Below are positions 1 to 11,890 of a stretch of 64,000 nt of DNA, in pieces. The stretch lies in assembly GCA_032821775.1 (NCBI GenBank), contig JAVLRN010000003.1, positions 620,001-684,000 of the forward strand, in the 5' to 3' direction. Made by a program: the position numbers and the translations under genes. Position 1 is the first letter of the stretch. The number at the start of each line of letters is the position of its first letter. This DNA comes from Sanguinoderma infundibulare (lineage: Eukaryota; Basidiomycota; Agaricomycetes; Polyporales; Polyporaceae). The notes beneath the pieces are model-generated. The model was not told the DNA's origin and searched no databases. It saw nothing but the letters and a program-made list of their open reading frames with translations.

Positions 1-650
1 ACACAACCTCCGTCCTCCCATCGCGACGTTCTCGCCTGAACGAGTACGTACTACTGACGGACGTGACGGTCCGACGATCGCGCTGGACTTCGATGCCCCC
101 CCTCAGGCCATTCAAATCCCAACAGGAAGTTCGTCGTACTAATATTACGATATCGATCCAGTCCCGGCTCATCCGAGTCGACATCAGCTCGGAGGCCAGG
201 AACCTGGTTCCCAGCCTCGAACCATCCTCGACCCACGCTCTTCCATGCACATTCTCCGCGGAGCCGAAGGCGAAGGGACGCTCCCACGAAAGGAGCGCTC
301 GGGCTGACACGACGCAGAGAAACCAGCTCGTCATATTCGTATTCGGTACACACGACGGAGATATACTACTACAGCACGGAATCCCGGCCCTGAACGAGCA
401 CTAAAAACGATGAAAGTTCTAACGATGATGGTGATGACGGCGAGGATGATGATGATGATACACATGTGCGTGAAAGGACGCGGATCCGATCGTGTAGTCG
501 TATGTGTATGATAGATGCGGTCGGTTTTCTCAAGTTCTTCGAGTCGGTTTTAACCAGCCGTGGGTCGTGAGGGTGTGTCGTTAACGCATCACGATCGTGT
601 CGATCTGATGCAAGAGATAGAGCGCGGGACTCGGGGACTCGACGGCGAGT
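1..650. other. 3' flank of the GH16 gene, no gene seen
   Basis: I see no coding exon here. The ORFs overlapping this stretch have no domain signature and no convincing splice sites. A short GATGATGATG-like low-complexity run lies near 423-460. The stretch is the downstream side of the glucanase gene that ends at 651. Confidence 0.5.
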
Positions 651-2306
651 TCACTCGTAGACCTTGAGCCACGCGATGTCAAAGTACGCGTTCGCGAACG
701 CCGACGGGTTCTGGTCGACGTACGCTGGTGGTCGTGAGGAGGGGGGAGGACAAACGGCGGTACGTCAGCACACATACGCCAAACTGCGCGCGCCGAGCAC
801 AAAAGTTAAGTATACGCACTGGTGCAGTCCCCCGGACAGCCGTCCGCGGCGAAGACAGCCCCGGCCCAGTCTCCGCAGAACGTGAGGTTGATGATGATGT
901 TGTGCGCCCCAAAGTGCTCCGCGATATTGCAGTCCGTGTTCGGGAAGTATGCGAACGGCTGGCCCTACGTGATGAGCGTCAGTCTCGTTCCCGTTCCCGT
1001 TCTAATACCCGAAGACGCCGGTTCCGAAGCGAGCGAACTCGGCGAGGAAGTAGAGTGGCAGCCAAACTTACCCATCCGTCGGTGTCGATCGTCGACGCGC
1101 CGTTCTTGACGTCCGACGGCACGTTCGCGCTGTTGCGGAGCCAGTACCAGATCTTGACCTCCGTGTCCGTGCGCTCCATCGCGTACCAGCCGCCGCCGAC
1201 CTGGTTGAAGGCCGGGCCGTAGCTCTGCGTCGACGGCGCCTTCACGCCGCAGCCCGCGTTGTTCGTCGCGGCCGTGTCGCAATTGTTTCCGACGGGCGTC
1301 CTGTGAACAACCGCGCAGCGCGCAGATAAGCACGACATATCGCCGATAGGTTGCGCGCGCGCGCGCAGTCCGCGATTGGAGCCGCGCGCAGAGACGGAGA
1401 AAGAAAGGAGGGGGCACGCACCCTGACTCATCGCGCGATGACGGCATAGAACAGCCTGGACAGGGATAGACAGGCACGGACGCCTGAGCAAGGAGGTACG
1501 AAGGAGATAGCGTTTAGCGTAAGACGCACCTGAGCTCGTGTGCAACGTCGCCTGGTTCGGGCTCTGGTCGTTGACGCCCTCGAGGATGTCGATCTCGCCT
1601 GCAGACGGAGGAGACACGACGACGTCAGCATCACGACGCGGACGAGCCCAACTGACGCGTGACGCGCGTGCGAGCCGCTACCCGACGCTCACCATTGTTC
1701 GGCCAGTCAGAGCCCACCTCCCATATGGCCGGCCAGGTCCTGTGGGCAGCGACACGCGCGCGTCAGACGATCTTCTACGACGAGAACAGAGTTCAATTTC
1801 GATGACCGCTCACCCGCATCCCTGGGGCATGTGACGGACGTTCCAGCTGTGCACCCACAGCGGCAGTAATTAGCTATGATACCACCGTGGGACGAGGACT
1901 GTGAGCTGCGCACATGGTGACGTGCTCCGTATACGTCTTCTTGCTCTGCAGCCTGACCGAGTTGCGCCCCGGTCCGCTCGCGCTGAGCGTCGTCGTGTGG
2001 TCCGCACGGAGGATGAGCGTGTCCCCGCTCGCATACGTCAGGTTATCGGAGAGCGCTGTAGACTGCGACACGTAGTTTCTGCAAAATCCGGACGTGGAAA
2101 CCGAGACGCATGAGCGATCAAATCTCCGCGGAGTGGGATAGAGGAACATACACTCGGCCGTGGGTTGGGTCAGAGATCGCCTCGTGGGTGAATGTCGACA
2201 GGAAGTTGGCGCCTACGTGGCTATCGGCCACGGAGTAAGTGGCGCCGAGGACGCGAACAGCGAGGCTAGCCAGAACAAGAACGAGCAACGGCCTGGTGGT
2301 AAACAT
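651..2306 (-). CDS. GH16 endo-1,3(4)-beta-glucanase, secreted
   Basis: Predicted extracellular glycoside hydrolase family 16 enzyme that cleaves beta-1,3/1,4-glucans (fungal wall or lichenan-type polymers). The start at 2306 opens a clear signal peptide (MFTTRPLLVLVLASLAVRVLG). The exons, read on the minus strand, give ATYSVADSHVGANFLSTF; a beta-sandwich stretch with NYVSQSTALSDNLTYASG; WNVRHMPQGCG; TWPAIWEVGSDWPNN; and the GH16 catalytic signature GEIDILEGVNDQSPNQATLH with both Glu and the Asp of E-x-D-x-x-E. The C-terminal exons carry FPNTDCNIAEHFGAHNIIIN and AYFDIAWLKVYE before the stop at 651-653. About seven short introns with canonical GT-AG ends separate these pieces, for example GTAAGT after DTDGW. 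No disruption was seen. The order and Cys spacing match basidiomycete laminarinases of the Phanerochaete Lam16A type. Exact exon edges were set by eye. Confidence 0.93.
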
Positions 2307-2450
2307 CGTGCTTCAACCCGAGCGGAACGCCCAAGCAGGGGAGTGCTGAGCTGCGTGAGAGCAGATGTGAGCTGGGAGCCTATGACTCGGATGAGCGGAG
2401 GAGGGGAGTGGGGAGCTCGCAGCGAAGAAGGGAGAGAGGACGACGGTTGC

Positions 2451-2457
2451 ATTTATA
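2451..2457 (-). promoter_or_regulatory. TATA-like box of the GH16 gene
   Basis: On the minus strand the sequence reads TATAAAT about 145 nt upstream of the glucanase ATG. Position and sequence fit a fungal TATA element; no other support. Confidence 0.45.
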
Positions 2458-5400
2458 GCACATCATGCTACGCCCCGGGCCCGAATCGAATCCGAGAGGT
2501 GGGAGGAGGTGGAAGGGTTTGAGTGACGCCCGGATACCGAAAAGCGTATCGCCCGGCGTGTTGCGCGCGGAGAGCGGGCTCGGACACGGACGAGCGGATG
2601 TGAATGTGGGACCTGAGTGTGGTCGTCAGACTCAGTGGTCCAATCCGTCCGCGAACGTCACGGCGTCCCCATGAGAGCGAGGGGCACATGGGTGTACCGA
2701 TTGAATCGACGACCGCGACCGGGGCAGATCCAGGAATGCGTAGCCGCTTCCGCCACAGTCGTCGACCGGAAACGACGCTGGCAGGGAAGTAACAGAAGCT
2801 ACCCGGGCGATGAACAGACGTTCCGTCCACGGCGTCGAGCGAGCTTCTATCGGAAAGGTCGCAACCTGAATCGGGAAGTGTTCGGTAGTTGGGCGAGCCT
2901 AAATGAACCGGGATGCATGGTGGCACCAAGCGTTCGGACGCAAGATGGCCCTGATTTCTTGCTGGACCACATGCCTGCGGGCCTGAGGACGAGGCTCGAG
3001 GAAACCAATCCTGGCGCATGTCATCTGAGGCCGTCCGTGGAGCTGCCGCCGTGTCAACAGAAATCCGCTGGGAGCATCGAACCCTTCCCGCCCTTGTTTT
3101 CACGCCTCGTTTCGTGCGCGCAGCATACGAGACGGGGGTCAGGCTGCGCGAAGCATCACCCTAGCGACCTGGGCCTGAACAGGGAAGTAGGCTGTGGTAC
3201 GTTATCCGAGAACTTCCGGGAACCGTCGATGCCGAGATCACCTTCGCTGCGCTCATTCGCTCGCCACACAGACATAAGTGCGGGAGGACGACGGACCGAT
3301 CCTCGGACTTAGCGTTCCCAGGCTGGGAGCCTTTCCTGAGCCTTTCGCTCGAATGCGCAGCGCCCTCGTCCACCGCGGCGCACGTGCCTGCCTGGGGAGT
3401 GGTGAACAGGCTTAGTCAGGATTGAAACACGGAAGCGGGACGTAGGGACGTACCTACGTTCCCTTCAGAATCGCACATGCGCCCGTTCGTCGCTTCCCCA
3501 AATCTCGGAAGGTATGCTGCACAGAGCAGGGGAAGGGTCGATGTACACGTACAGGGAGCAATGGGCGCCACATTCGCGCGGACAATGGCAGCTGAGACAC
3601 CGCCATATGTTCTTCCTCGGAATCATGACATGGACATTAATATTAGACGTAGGCACACGAGAGCACCTGCAGCGGAAGCAGAGCCAGGATCGTCGAGGCT
3701 GCTCGAGTAGGCAATCGTGGACGAGGCTGATCCTACGATTCCGATACAGATTAGGACTAGATTCCACATGGGCTATTGGAGCGGAGATATGCTAGCCTTC
3801 CAACTCGGTGTGCGGCGCAAAGGCACCGAGCTTCACGGGATTGTGCCAGCAGTCCAAATTCAAATTTGGGTTCGACGCCTAGCGAGTCAGGTTTGGGTAA
3901 AACTTGATGTGTTTCCAACCCGACCGGCGCAACAACAGACCCGTTCAAAATACTGTATAACTGGGGGGATGACAAGGTTAATTAATTGAGTGCATAGTCG
4001 CAATACCGTCGTCGGCGCCACGAATGACGTAAGCTGAGGTGAAGGTCTCCAAGCTAGCGTTGCGCCAGACATGTTCCGAGCAGGGACCAACAGAATGACA
4101 AGCCCACCAGCATCGACACTCGCCGGTTTGTCCCCGCAGCACCCTCAAAGATGCGTCCCGTTTCGCGTTGCATCATTGAGGCACGCACGAGTGGCACCGA
4201 ACTGCGGGACAGCAAGTAATCTGCGATATGATAGATCCCAAACCAAGGGCTGCCTGTCCCACGGCGCCGCCCCATGTACCGCGAGCTGACGCAGACACCC
4301 GCACAGCGTACGCCACGCCACCACTTCAGGCCGAAGTCGCGGAGAGGCAGGTGCTCAACAGCTCGACGCGTACGCGAGCCCACTCGTCGACAGCGCCGCT
4401 CGGGGTCGCCATGACGCGTCATTGACAGTGGCGCACTCAACACGTCTTCGGGAACGGGCACTATTACGAGTACGACGCTCGGGGGAGTGCCACAGCGAGA
4501 AGCTGAGGAGTCACACCGGCGACGTCGACGTCCAGTTCGACAATCGATGAGTGCAATCGGGCCCAATCGCGGCGTACAAGCGGGGCTAATTGAAAGAGAG
4601 GAAGGTCTTGCAGAACTCACCGCATGCTCATGACTAGAGGAATCGTGGGTGGTTCGGGCGGGTAGGCCTCGAGCATGAGCGTTCTGGAGAACAGCTGCCT
4701 AACTGGCGTGCGTTCGGTGGACGTTGGCAGCTCTGTGCTTCTCAAGGATCGGCAGCCCGCGCATGCAAGGACATATGATACGTGTCCTATCTGGACGCCA
4801 GTGACGTGAGCAGCGCAACGCATGAGAGGAGATGCAGAGACACGCGGCGGGCCTGCTTCTCGCTCGAAGACGGATAGACACTCACTGGCATAAACGTGCA
4901 CTCGACGGGTCTTGTGATTGATCGATGGCACCGAGAAGCCGGGGCCGATTCATCCTCTTATTTAATGGAAATAAGCTTGCCTGGCACAGCACGAGAGGGT
5001 AACATCTCACCGACTGGATAGGACAGGGGCGCATGATGGATCCCGTGCGATAACGACGACGGTGGGAGCAAAAGCGGACGGACCAAGGTGAAGAAGACGT
5101 CGACCGTACCGCCCGGCGCCGAGGAATTGAACATTGTGATCGGCCCCGCTACATTGGATGACTTTCCCCAGCGGTCCCGAGGGCAGCACGATGCGGCACT
5201 GGAAGACGCAAGATGGTAAGACGAGGGAGTCCGAGTTTGGTCAAAACGGCATTTGGAGTAGTGATGAAGGCCAACGGAAAGAACCTCAACTGCGATTGCG
5301 GAAACCTGCAAGCAAGATGAGATGGTGCACGGAAGCCGATCCGTGCTGACAAACCTATCCAGACCGTCATCGGAGCGTGGCTGACGTCATCCCCTAAAAA

Positions 5401-6053
5401 GGAAGTACAAGCGCGCGTCGGACCAACCGCAACCATCATCCTTTCGTTGCCCGAACCCTCCCACCGGCCAGGGCGAGGATTGAAAGACACGCACTCCAAT
5501 AACATGGATGTCCGCGGACACCCACGCGCCATCCAATTATCGAGAAAGGGTTGGTACTCGCGCGCATCGAGCTGAGGCGACGAAATGCGAGGCGGACGTC
5601 GGAGTCAGGAAAATCCGAAAATTTTACGAACACGAGGTGAGATCTAACATACTGCTATTTCAAGGGTATCCGAGAACAAATGAAGAGGGGATGGCGCAGT
5701 CCGGGGTTGGACGCCATGGAGTCCAGCGAGGCGGGAGAAGCCGTAGGGTGTGTCGGACGGCCTGCGCGCGGCTGCACTAGTCTGTGAGGTGTGAGGTCAG
5801 GCGGCGAGTCGCTCCTTCATGACGATCCAGACCCCCTGGCACGACGTGAGAAAAACGGCTTGGGGCTTGAACTGAAACGCCGGCTGAAGGAGCCAAGGTG
5901 CTGCTCGGTTGACTGTGGTCGTCCCAAGCTTACTGAGAAACAACAGGAGCGCCGGCGTAAGCAATTTGGCGCGTCTAAGATATCTCCTCCAAGTATCTCA
6001 TCGCTTGCGTCCTCCTCCTTACTGACCTTCAGCACCCTCCCTCCATCCCGCCA
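2458..6053. other. 3.6 kb without an assignable gene; one candidate minus-strand exon
   Basis: No domain is recognisable in any frame. The best coding hint is on the minus strand at 4621-4931. That open stretch ends in MSMR and is followed directly by a consensus donor GTGAGT. A further open stretch at 4958-5311 minus contains GPITMFNSSAPGGTVDVFF, with no identifiable homolog. These could be exons of a degraded or unknown gene. The longest plus-strand ORF (2617-3312) and its minus-strand shadow both look non-coding. I do not assign a function. Confidence 0.3.
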
Positions 6054-8019
6054 ATGGCTGAACTCCTTCCTGAAAACGACGATGTACTGGACCTTCGCGA
6101 GCCAGCCCAACACAGCATTCCCGTCGAAGTCTGCGAAAACGTTATCGACATGCTATACTCGATGAACATGGCATCAGTAATTCACCGGAGCTCTGAAAGA
6201 TATGAACCTCTGACATGTGGGCGCTTACTCTGGCATAGCGCAACCATATTCATCCACCGACAACCGTGCATGCGCCCGAACGCTGATTTGTGACGCAGAA
6301 ACCATCGCACCCATCCCACAAAACCATCCGTGAGCGTGCGAGCCCCGCGCGCATCGAGTGTGTTGCTTGAGTGCAAGCACAACCAATGCACGACCGCCCC
6401 AGCCTTGCCGCCACTGTTGCCAACGACACCAACCGCGGAGCGCCAGTTTTATGGTCGGGGGGACGTTGGGGATGGTGTATGAGCCATACTAGCCATTTGC
6501 GCATCTTTCGTACCTCTGAACCAGGCCGACCTCTGACGCTCTGACAGGTCTGAATCAGGTCTGAATCACATCTGATCGCATCTGAAACATCTGGGTCAGA
6601 CGTTCAGAACTCCAGGGAATTTCTGATGTGATAGACCGGATAGCGGATATCGCCACCCTCTGTAGTTGCTCCCTCGTCTGCAAGGCTTGGCGAATCTGCT
6701 CACAGAGCATGCTGTTCTACAACATTCATCTTTCCGATCTCACCGCCCTCCACAGCCTTTCCGCAGTCTTGGACAGCGGCCCGCATCTTCGCAGCTACGT
6801 GCGCGAAATCACTCTCACCGGACACTGGCTACACACCACAGCGAGCATCCTCTCCCTGTTTCTAATCCTCTTTGCGGGAAGGCTACCCCACGTCGAGCTG
6901 CTAAGGGTATACCACATTATGGAATCCACCACTTGGTATCCCATGGCATCAACCTCGCAGAACACCAAGCGTATACCATGCATCCCCCTTCATCCCCGCT
7001 TCCACCACTTCCTCTCCTCCTTCGCCACTATATCCCAACTGCTTCTTGACCACACCACATTCCATTCCTTCACTGAATTCGCACGGATGGTCCACTCCCT
7101 ACCCAACTTGCAGCAACTCGTGTGTCGGTCTGTGCGGTGGATCATACTTGGCCGTCCTCCAGCCTTCATGCAGCCAGCGAATGGAACGCGTACCGCTCCA
7201 ACCTTTGCACCAAACCTTCGACATCTAGAGGTATGTGAAAATAGACGGCCTATATACTGTAGAATTCATCGTAGTTTCAGCTCGCATACATGGGCAAGCA
7301 CGAGGCAGACAGGTTGATATCGGCATGCGGACCTAGCCTTACATACCTCGACATCAGAATTCCTCTCGTAAACAGCCCTAAAGAGCCTGTGCATGGTACG
7401 TGTCCTTTAATTTTTAAATAGCACCAGGAAAGGAGAGTCTGATTGATGAAATAGAGAACAGTGTCCCATCAACAGCACAAGCAGTGGCTGTGGACCTGAG
7501 CTCGTGTTCAACACTCGAGGAATTGATTTTTACCCTCATGCCAGCCTTCTTAACAAACCAAGGTTCCACTGGCGCACTCACGGCAATGCTTACCTCGTGG
7601 ACGCCACAGTTACAGGATTCTGTCCTCATATTTGGCGCGTAGTATCACTCCTCTGATCTCATGTCCAAGCACGAATATCTTGACATCCTCCGCGTTGTGG
7701 GTACCATTGCGGAGCATTGGCTAGTACGCACCCTCCAACCAGCGTCCGTTACTGGTGTCTCGGATGCCATCCAAAGCGTGCCATGTCTGGTAGAAATTGT
7801 TGTCTATGACTGGGAAGATGAGACGAAGGGGTGGTGGAGCCATATCCAGAGTTGCTTCCCCACGTGGGCGAGGTTGGGGAAGCTTAAGATGGACTACCCC
7901 ACACGTAAGTACCAAGTCGTGTAATAAGCTTGTTACACTTACTGACCTATTCAGCAGCGCTCAACTCACAATTTGTGTGGAGAAAGGATAACACAGAAGA
8001 GGTTGTCGATGGGGCATGA
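6054..8019 (+). CDS. F-box domain protein of the agaricomycete type
   Basis: Likely substrate-recruiting subunit of an SCF ubiquitin ligase. The N-terminal exon encodes MAELLPENDD then the first half of an F-box (IPVEVCENVIDMLYSM). The second half (IADIATLCSCSLVCKAWRIC) is in the exon from about 6629. The rest has the leucine-rich pattern usual after the F-box in this fungal family (LPNLQQLVCRSV, FAPNLRHLEV). Later exons give LAYMGKHEADRLISACGPSL, VDLSSCSTLEELIFTLMPAF, VRTLQPASVTGVSDAIQSV and TWARLGKLKMDYPT. The last intron (GTAAGT...CAG) leads to ALNSQFVWRKDNTEE and a TGA at 8017-8019. The F-box is split by about 0.45 kb of non-coding DNA, far longer than the other introns. Exon 1 end is uncertain, so the gene may be impaired. 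Confidence 0.75.
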
Positions 8020-9187
8020 CATTGTCAGCCCTAGGTATTGCAGATATTTTGCTTCTCAGACAGAATCCACGGCACAATGCTGACAGACTCCCAGGCATTT
8101 TGGCGGAGACATTTTCTTCCACGCGTCGGTCTGCGGTTTTATCGGGCCCAGCAACAGTTTTGGAGAGGATGAAGGAGTCGGAACGGTGTGGGGCATACTT
8201 AGAGCGAGGAGAGAGGCGACACGATGGTCTCCGAGGACTGGGAGGAGGGCCTAGGCTCTCCGACGCAATAAGCGCCCTATTCCAGACGGTGGTTGGCCAT
8301 CACCCTACGCGTCTTGGCAGCAGCTCTGCGTTGAACTCCCTCCATCTTGGCTCTCTCTGCCCTCGCCTCCTTACTTGGTATTTCATAACTATGTGTTCTT
8401 AATCAAGCATTTCCCTTACTTCCCCCAAGCCCACTGGCTGGAAACCTGGACCGTCGGACGTTTGGAGTGCACGAAGACCAAGGTCGTCGAGGGTACCGGA
8501 AATGGGTCTGCAACTTAACACCAGCGTGCCTCTCTTGGACCCGAGTTGTATGACAGAGCTGTTGGACTGCCTCTGCTTCAAGCTGCCTCCATCCCATCGT
8601 GTTGGTCCCCATCGCACGAGAGTGCGGGCGAGAGCGTCGACCCTGCTGCACTACTCTCGATCCCGAACAAATACTTACTCTGTCAGCGTGACGAGCGCGT
8701 ACGCCACGGACAGGTCGGACGGGCTCCCAGAGTCAGTGTGAGTTCTACTGTATTTCGCCCTCATCACCGTCCTGACCCCTGTCGGCCAGCTCGTCCACTG
8801 CAAGCAGCACGCTCGTGAGCCCAGCACACTGCCAAGTGCAGCCTCTGGCTTGCGCTTTTCAAGACGCGGAGCGGCTTGGCGAACCTCGAAACGATCCTCC
8901 GACGACATGGAGTGACTTACGACACTCCAGGCTCGCACCTTTCGCGTCTGCCATGCTCACGGCCTGCGATTGGAAACATTCTATGCCTTGTACAACGACT
9001 AGGCATTCTGACCCATACCGGCATAGCCCTCTCCTCTCGGTCATGCCGAGCGTGCTCGGTTCTTGTATTGCCAGCGACAGCCATACCTGTTATCTGAATT
9101 GTGTTTCGTCAGGTCCTGCAAGACAAGCTCGTCGTCGCCCCTCACCCACTGCCCAGCCTCACCGACTGTTTCGCGCCCCGGACGAAG
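8020..9187. other. intergenic, no gene seen
   Basis: The stretch lies between the F-box gene and the first S10 gene, both on the plus strand. The ORFs here have no recognisable domain or convincing splice pattern. The last part should hold the S10 promoter. Confidence 0.5.
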
Positions 9188-9194
9188 TATAAAA
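9188..9194 (+). promoter_or_regulatory. TATA box of S10 copy 1
   Basis: TATAAAA lies 80-86 nt upstream of the ATG at 9274 in a GC-rich setting. This is a plausible core promoter element. It was not seen at the same place in the other two S10 copies. Confidence 0.5.
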
Positions 9195-9273
9195 CCAGCC
9201 ACGGCATGCCAGAGTTCGCCATCCTAGAAGTGCACCCAAAGCCCCCGCCCCCGCCCCAGCCCCACCAGCGACC

Positions 9274-11027
9274 ATGTTCCTCAGGCTCTATGTGCTTACT
9301 TCGCTCCTAACACTCCTCCCTGTGTACACCGTCCTTGGTGCAGCGATCGGTGACCGGGGCGACTACTTTAACTCGATCAAGTCCGCGGACCTCAACCCAG
9401 CTGCCAGCACTCCCGGAAAGCTTCGCGTCACCGAGAACAGCGGCATCTGCGAGACTACTCCGGGCGTGTACCAGGCGTCAGGCTATGGCGACCTCAGCTC
9501 GGGCGGAAGCATCTTCTTCTGGTTTTTCGAGGCACGCAAGGACCCGGACAACGCTCCTGTTTCCGTCTGGATTAACGGTGGTGTATGTGCAGTTCTCAGC
9601 TTCGGTCTGATTGTGGTTGCTCATCGCGATCGGATGGACCGCAGCCTGGTAGCTCCAGTATGATCGGTCTCTTCCAGGAGAACGGTCCCTGCCGCATCAA
9701 CAACGATAGCTAAAGCGTCTCTCTCAACCCCAACTCTTGGAACGAGGTCTCGAACATGTTGAGTCCTACTCCATCGTCGTGTATAGCGCACAGATACTAA
9801 CAGACTTGCACAACAGGCTTTTCATTGATCAACCTGTCGGTGTCGGCTTCTCATACGGTCCGGTGAACGTTGGTTCCTCCCAGCAGGCCGCCTCGGACTT
9901 GTGGGAGTTCCTACAGATCTTCTTTGCGGACTCCCGCTTTTCCAAGTTCCAGGAGAATGACTTTTCCATCTGGACCGAGTCGTTTGGCGGCCGCTACGGT
10001 CCCACCTTCGCCGCGTAAGCCATGGTCTACTCTGCGGTGCTCCAGTTGAGAATTCACAACTGCGCTGTCCAGACACCTTCTCCAACAGAATGCGGGAATC
10101 GCGAACGGCACCGTCTCCGGCACTCCAGTCAACCTCAAGGTCCTCGGGATCGGCAACGGTCTCACGGTGCGCTCTTTGTCTCTCCGCGTCGCTAGCAAAC
10201 CGTTACTCACTCGAGTCATGCAGGACCCTTTGACGCAATTCCCCGGCTACATCGCCTACGCGGCTTCGAACCCCTACCACCCCACCGTCGACGAGGCCAC
10301 GATCGCCGCCGCCAACGCTTCCTGGGCCCAACCCGGTGGGTGCAGGGACCAGATCACGCAGTGCTACAACACCGGCAACCAGTCGACCTGCGCCGAAGCC
10401 CAGGTCTTCTGCAATGGCAACATCCTCGCGCCGCTCGCCGGCGACTGGGACGTCTACTACGTGCCCACGCAAAACCCGGACCCGTACCCGCCCGCGCTGG
10501 ACGACTACCTGATCAGCAGCGCGGTGACGAGCAGGATCGGGGTGCACTCGACGTGGCACCTGACGAACGAGGGGGTATATGAAAACTTTGCGCGGGCGGG
10601 CGACGGGATGCGCAACGCGCGCCCGGACCTGGAGATGGTCATCGACGCCGGCGTGCGCACGCTCATCTACGACGGCGACGCGGACTTTATCGTGAACTAC
10701 GTCGGCGTGGAGGCGATGGTCGACGCGCTCGAGACCAAGTTCAGCGCCGAATACGCCGGACAGGAATTCGCGAACTACACCGTCAAGGGCGTCTCCGCCG
10801 GCCTGTACAAGAACGCCGGGACGTTTTCCTATGCGCGCATCTTTGGAGCGTGAGTGCTTGGTTTTGTGTTCGGTTAGAAGCTGCAGTGTGGACTTGGGCT
10901 GATGATCCGCCTCGTTTACAGCGGCCACGAGGTCCCTGCGTATTCTTGGGGCCCGCTCTCGACTGGCGAGGTGGCCCTCCAGTTCTTCTCCCAGATCATG
11001 AGCAACTCGAGTCTGGTCTCAACGTAG
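9274..11027 (+). pseudogene. serine carboxypeptidase (S10) copy 1, with in-frame stop
   Basis: Secreted serine carboxypeptidase of MEROPS family S10. Signal peptide [22 protein letters not shown]; oxyanion-hole motif GGPGSSS spanning intron 1; [12 protein letters not shown]; catalytic Ser in [11 protein letters not shown]; catalytic Asp region [12 protein letters not shown]; catalytic His in [10 protein letters not shown]; stop at 11025-11027. Introns are short with GT-AG ends (intron 1 is 9583-9644). All three catalytic blocks are intact. However, in exon 2 the codon at 9711-9713 is TAA, in frame, 22 codons after the exon starts. The homologous codon is CAA in copy 3 (56.7-58.4 kb) and AGA in copy 2. 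A simple C-to-T change explains it. Either this is a recent pseudogene, a null allele or a base-call error. Confidence 0.85.
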
Positions 11028-11152
11028 AACTTCTGCGATCGACACGCTTGGGCTTTACTCAATCGCTGTGCGGATACAACGACTAGATTATTTATTATGA
11101 TAGCATTATCCGAATGCCATCGCAGGCTGCCAAGTGTGACAGCTTGAACGGT

Positions 11153-11253
11153 ATGCCAGAAGCATTGCGACTTTCAAAGCGCACCAGGCTCAGCACAGAA
11201 GACAACGGACTCGCAACGGCCCGGGACGGACCGACCAGCAGCACTTTGCAGGG
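11153..11253 (+). pseudogene. truncated 5' piece of the BTB gene (left)
   Basis: The reading MPEALRLSKRTRLSTEDNG matches the start of the intact BTB gene at 31009 (MPEASRPSKRTRLSTEDNG). It continues to the shared ...TSSTLQG boundary and then switches to the A/B-module flank instead of the BTB domain. A mirror fragment lies at 56488-56579. It cannot encode a BTB domain. Confidence 0.8.
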
Positions 11254-11890
11254 ACGTCTCGCGGCCAGTTCACGGACCCTCCCAACCTGTCAATTCGGCA
11301 TTCCTCGACTCAAGGAAGCATTACGGGGGTTATTCGCCCCCGCGCGTCGATCCGGTAATTGAGCTACTCAGTGAGTGCACGATGCTCGTACTTATCATCC
11401 TGCACTTCAGCGGATTAATGGCATGCTACATTCGGAGGATGTGAGTGAACTTTCTCATGTGTATTATGGTGTTTGCCTGACCATACGCTTCGTGACGCAA
11501 CAGCAGGTGAGCAGGATGAGGATCATCCTCCCTATCCTGCCCCACGCCGCTCTGCGTACACGTAACGCTGGAAGTAACTACAGTTACAGGATTTCAATGA
11601 CTACAGGATAGGTACAACAGTATACAAGAGCCCCTACACAAAAGTCCATCCCCAGAACGCTAACTGGAGCTGTACTACATGACGAGTACAGTACGACCCA
11701 AACCCGAGACCAATCGTCTGAATCCTCCACTTCGGAGGCCACATCGGCTCCGCAGGTAGTAGGTCGCCATCCCACTACCTACATCATCGCCGACGACTAA
11801 CTGCAACTACAGAATACTGACGACTACATGACAGGGACGACGAATAGAGAGCAAAAATACACTAAGGTCCGGTCCCAATTAATTCCCTAA
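11254..11890. repeat. conserved downstream tail of the A/B module (copy 1)
   Basis: Begins with a segment containing CCAGTTCACGGACCCTCCCA that recurs at 32.62 kb and, inverted, at 56.47 kb. It includes the 14-base palindrome GTAACTACAGTTAC near 11574. A decayed duplicate of the last-exon segment of gene B lies at about 11719-11783: read on the minus strand it resembles GSGMATYYL, against GSGMATCYLLNQ in the real last exon about 227 bp away. No gene is evident in the tail itself. Confidence 0.65.

Noticed and set aside
2468..3312. Overlapping 211-231 residue ORFs on both strands upstream of GH16
   Set aside because: No domain, no splice pattern, and both strands equally open; consistent with GC-rich non-coding DNA.
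9756..9818. Apparent non-canonical GA-AG intron (GAGTCC...ACAACAG) in all three S10 genes
   Set aside because: Sliding the junction gives a canonical GT-AG intron: donor GTTGAG after AACAT and acceptor ACAACAG, which restores N-M-L-(F/Y)-I-D-Q exactly.
10203..10928. 241-residue minus-strand ORF over S10 copy 1
   Set aside because: Antisense shadow of the long S10 exon; the same kind of ORF is seen opposite S10 copies 2 and 3.
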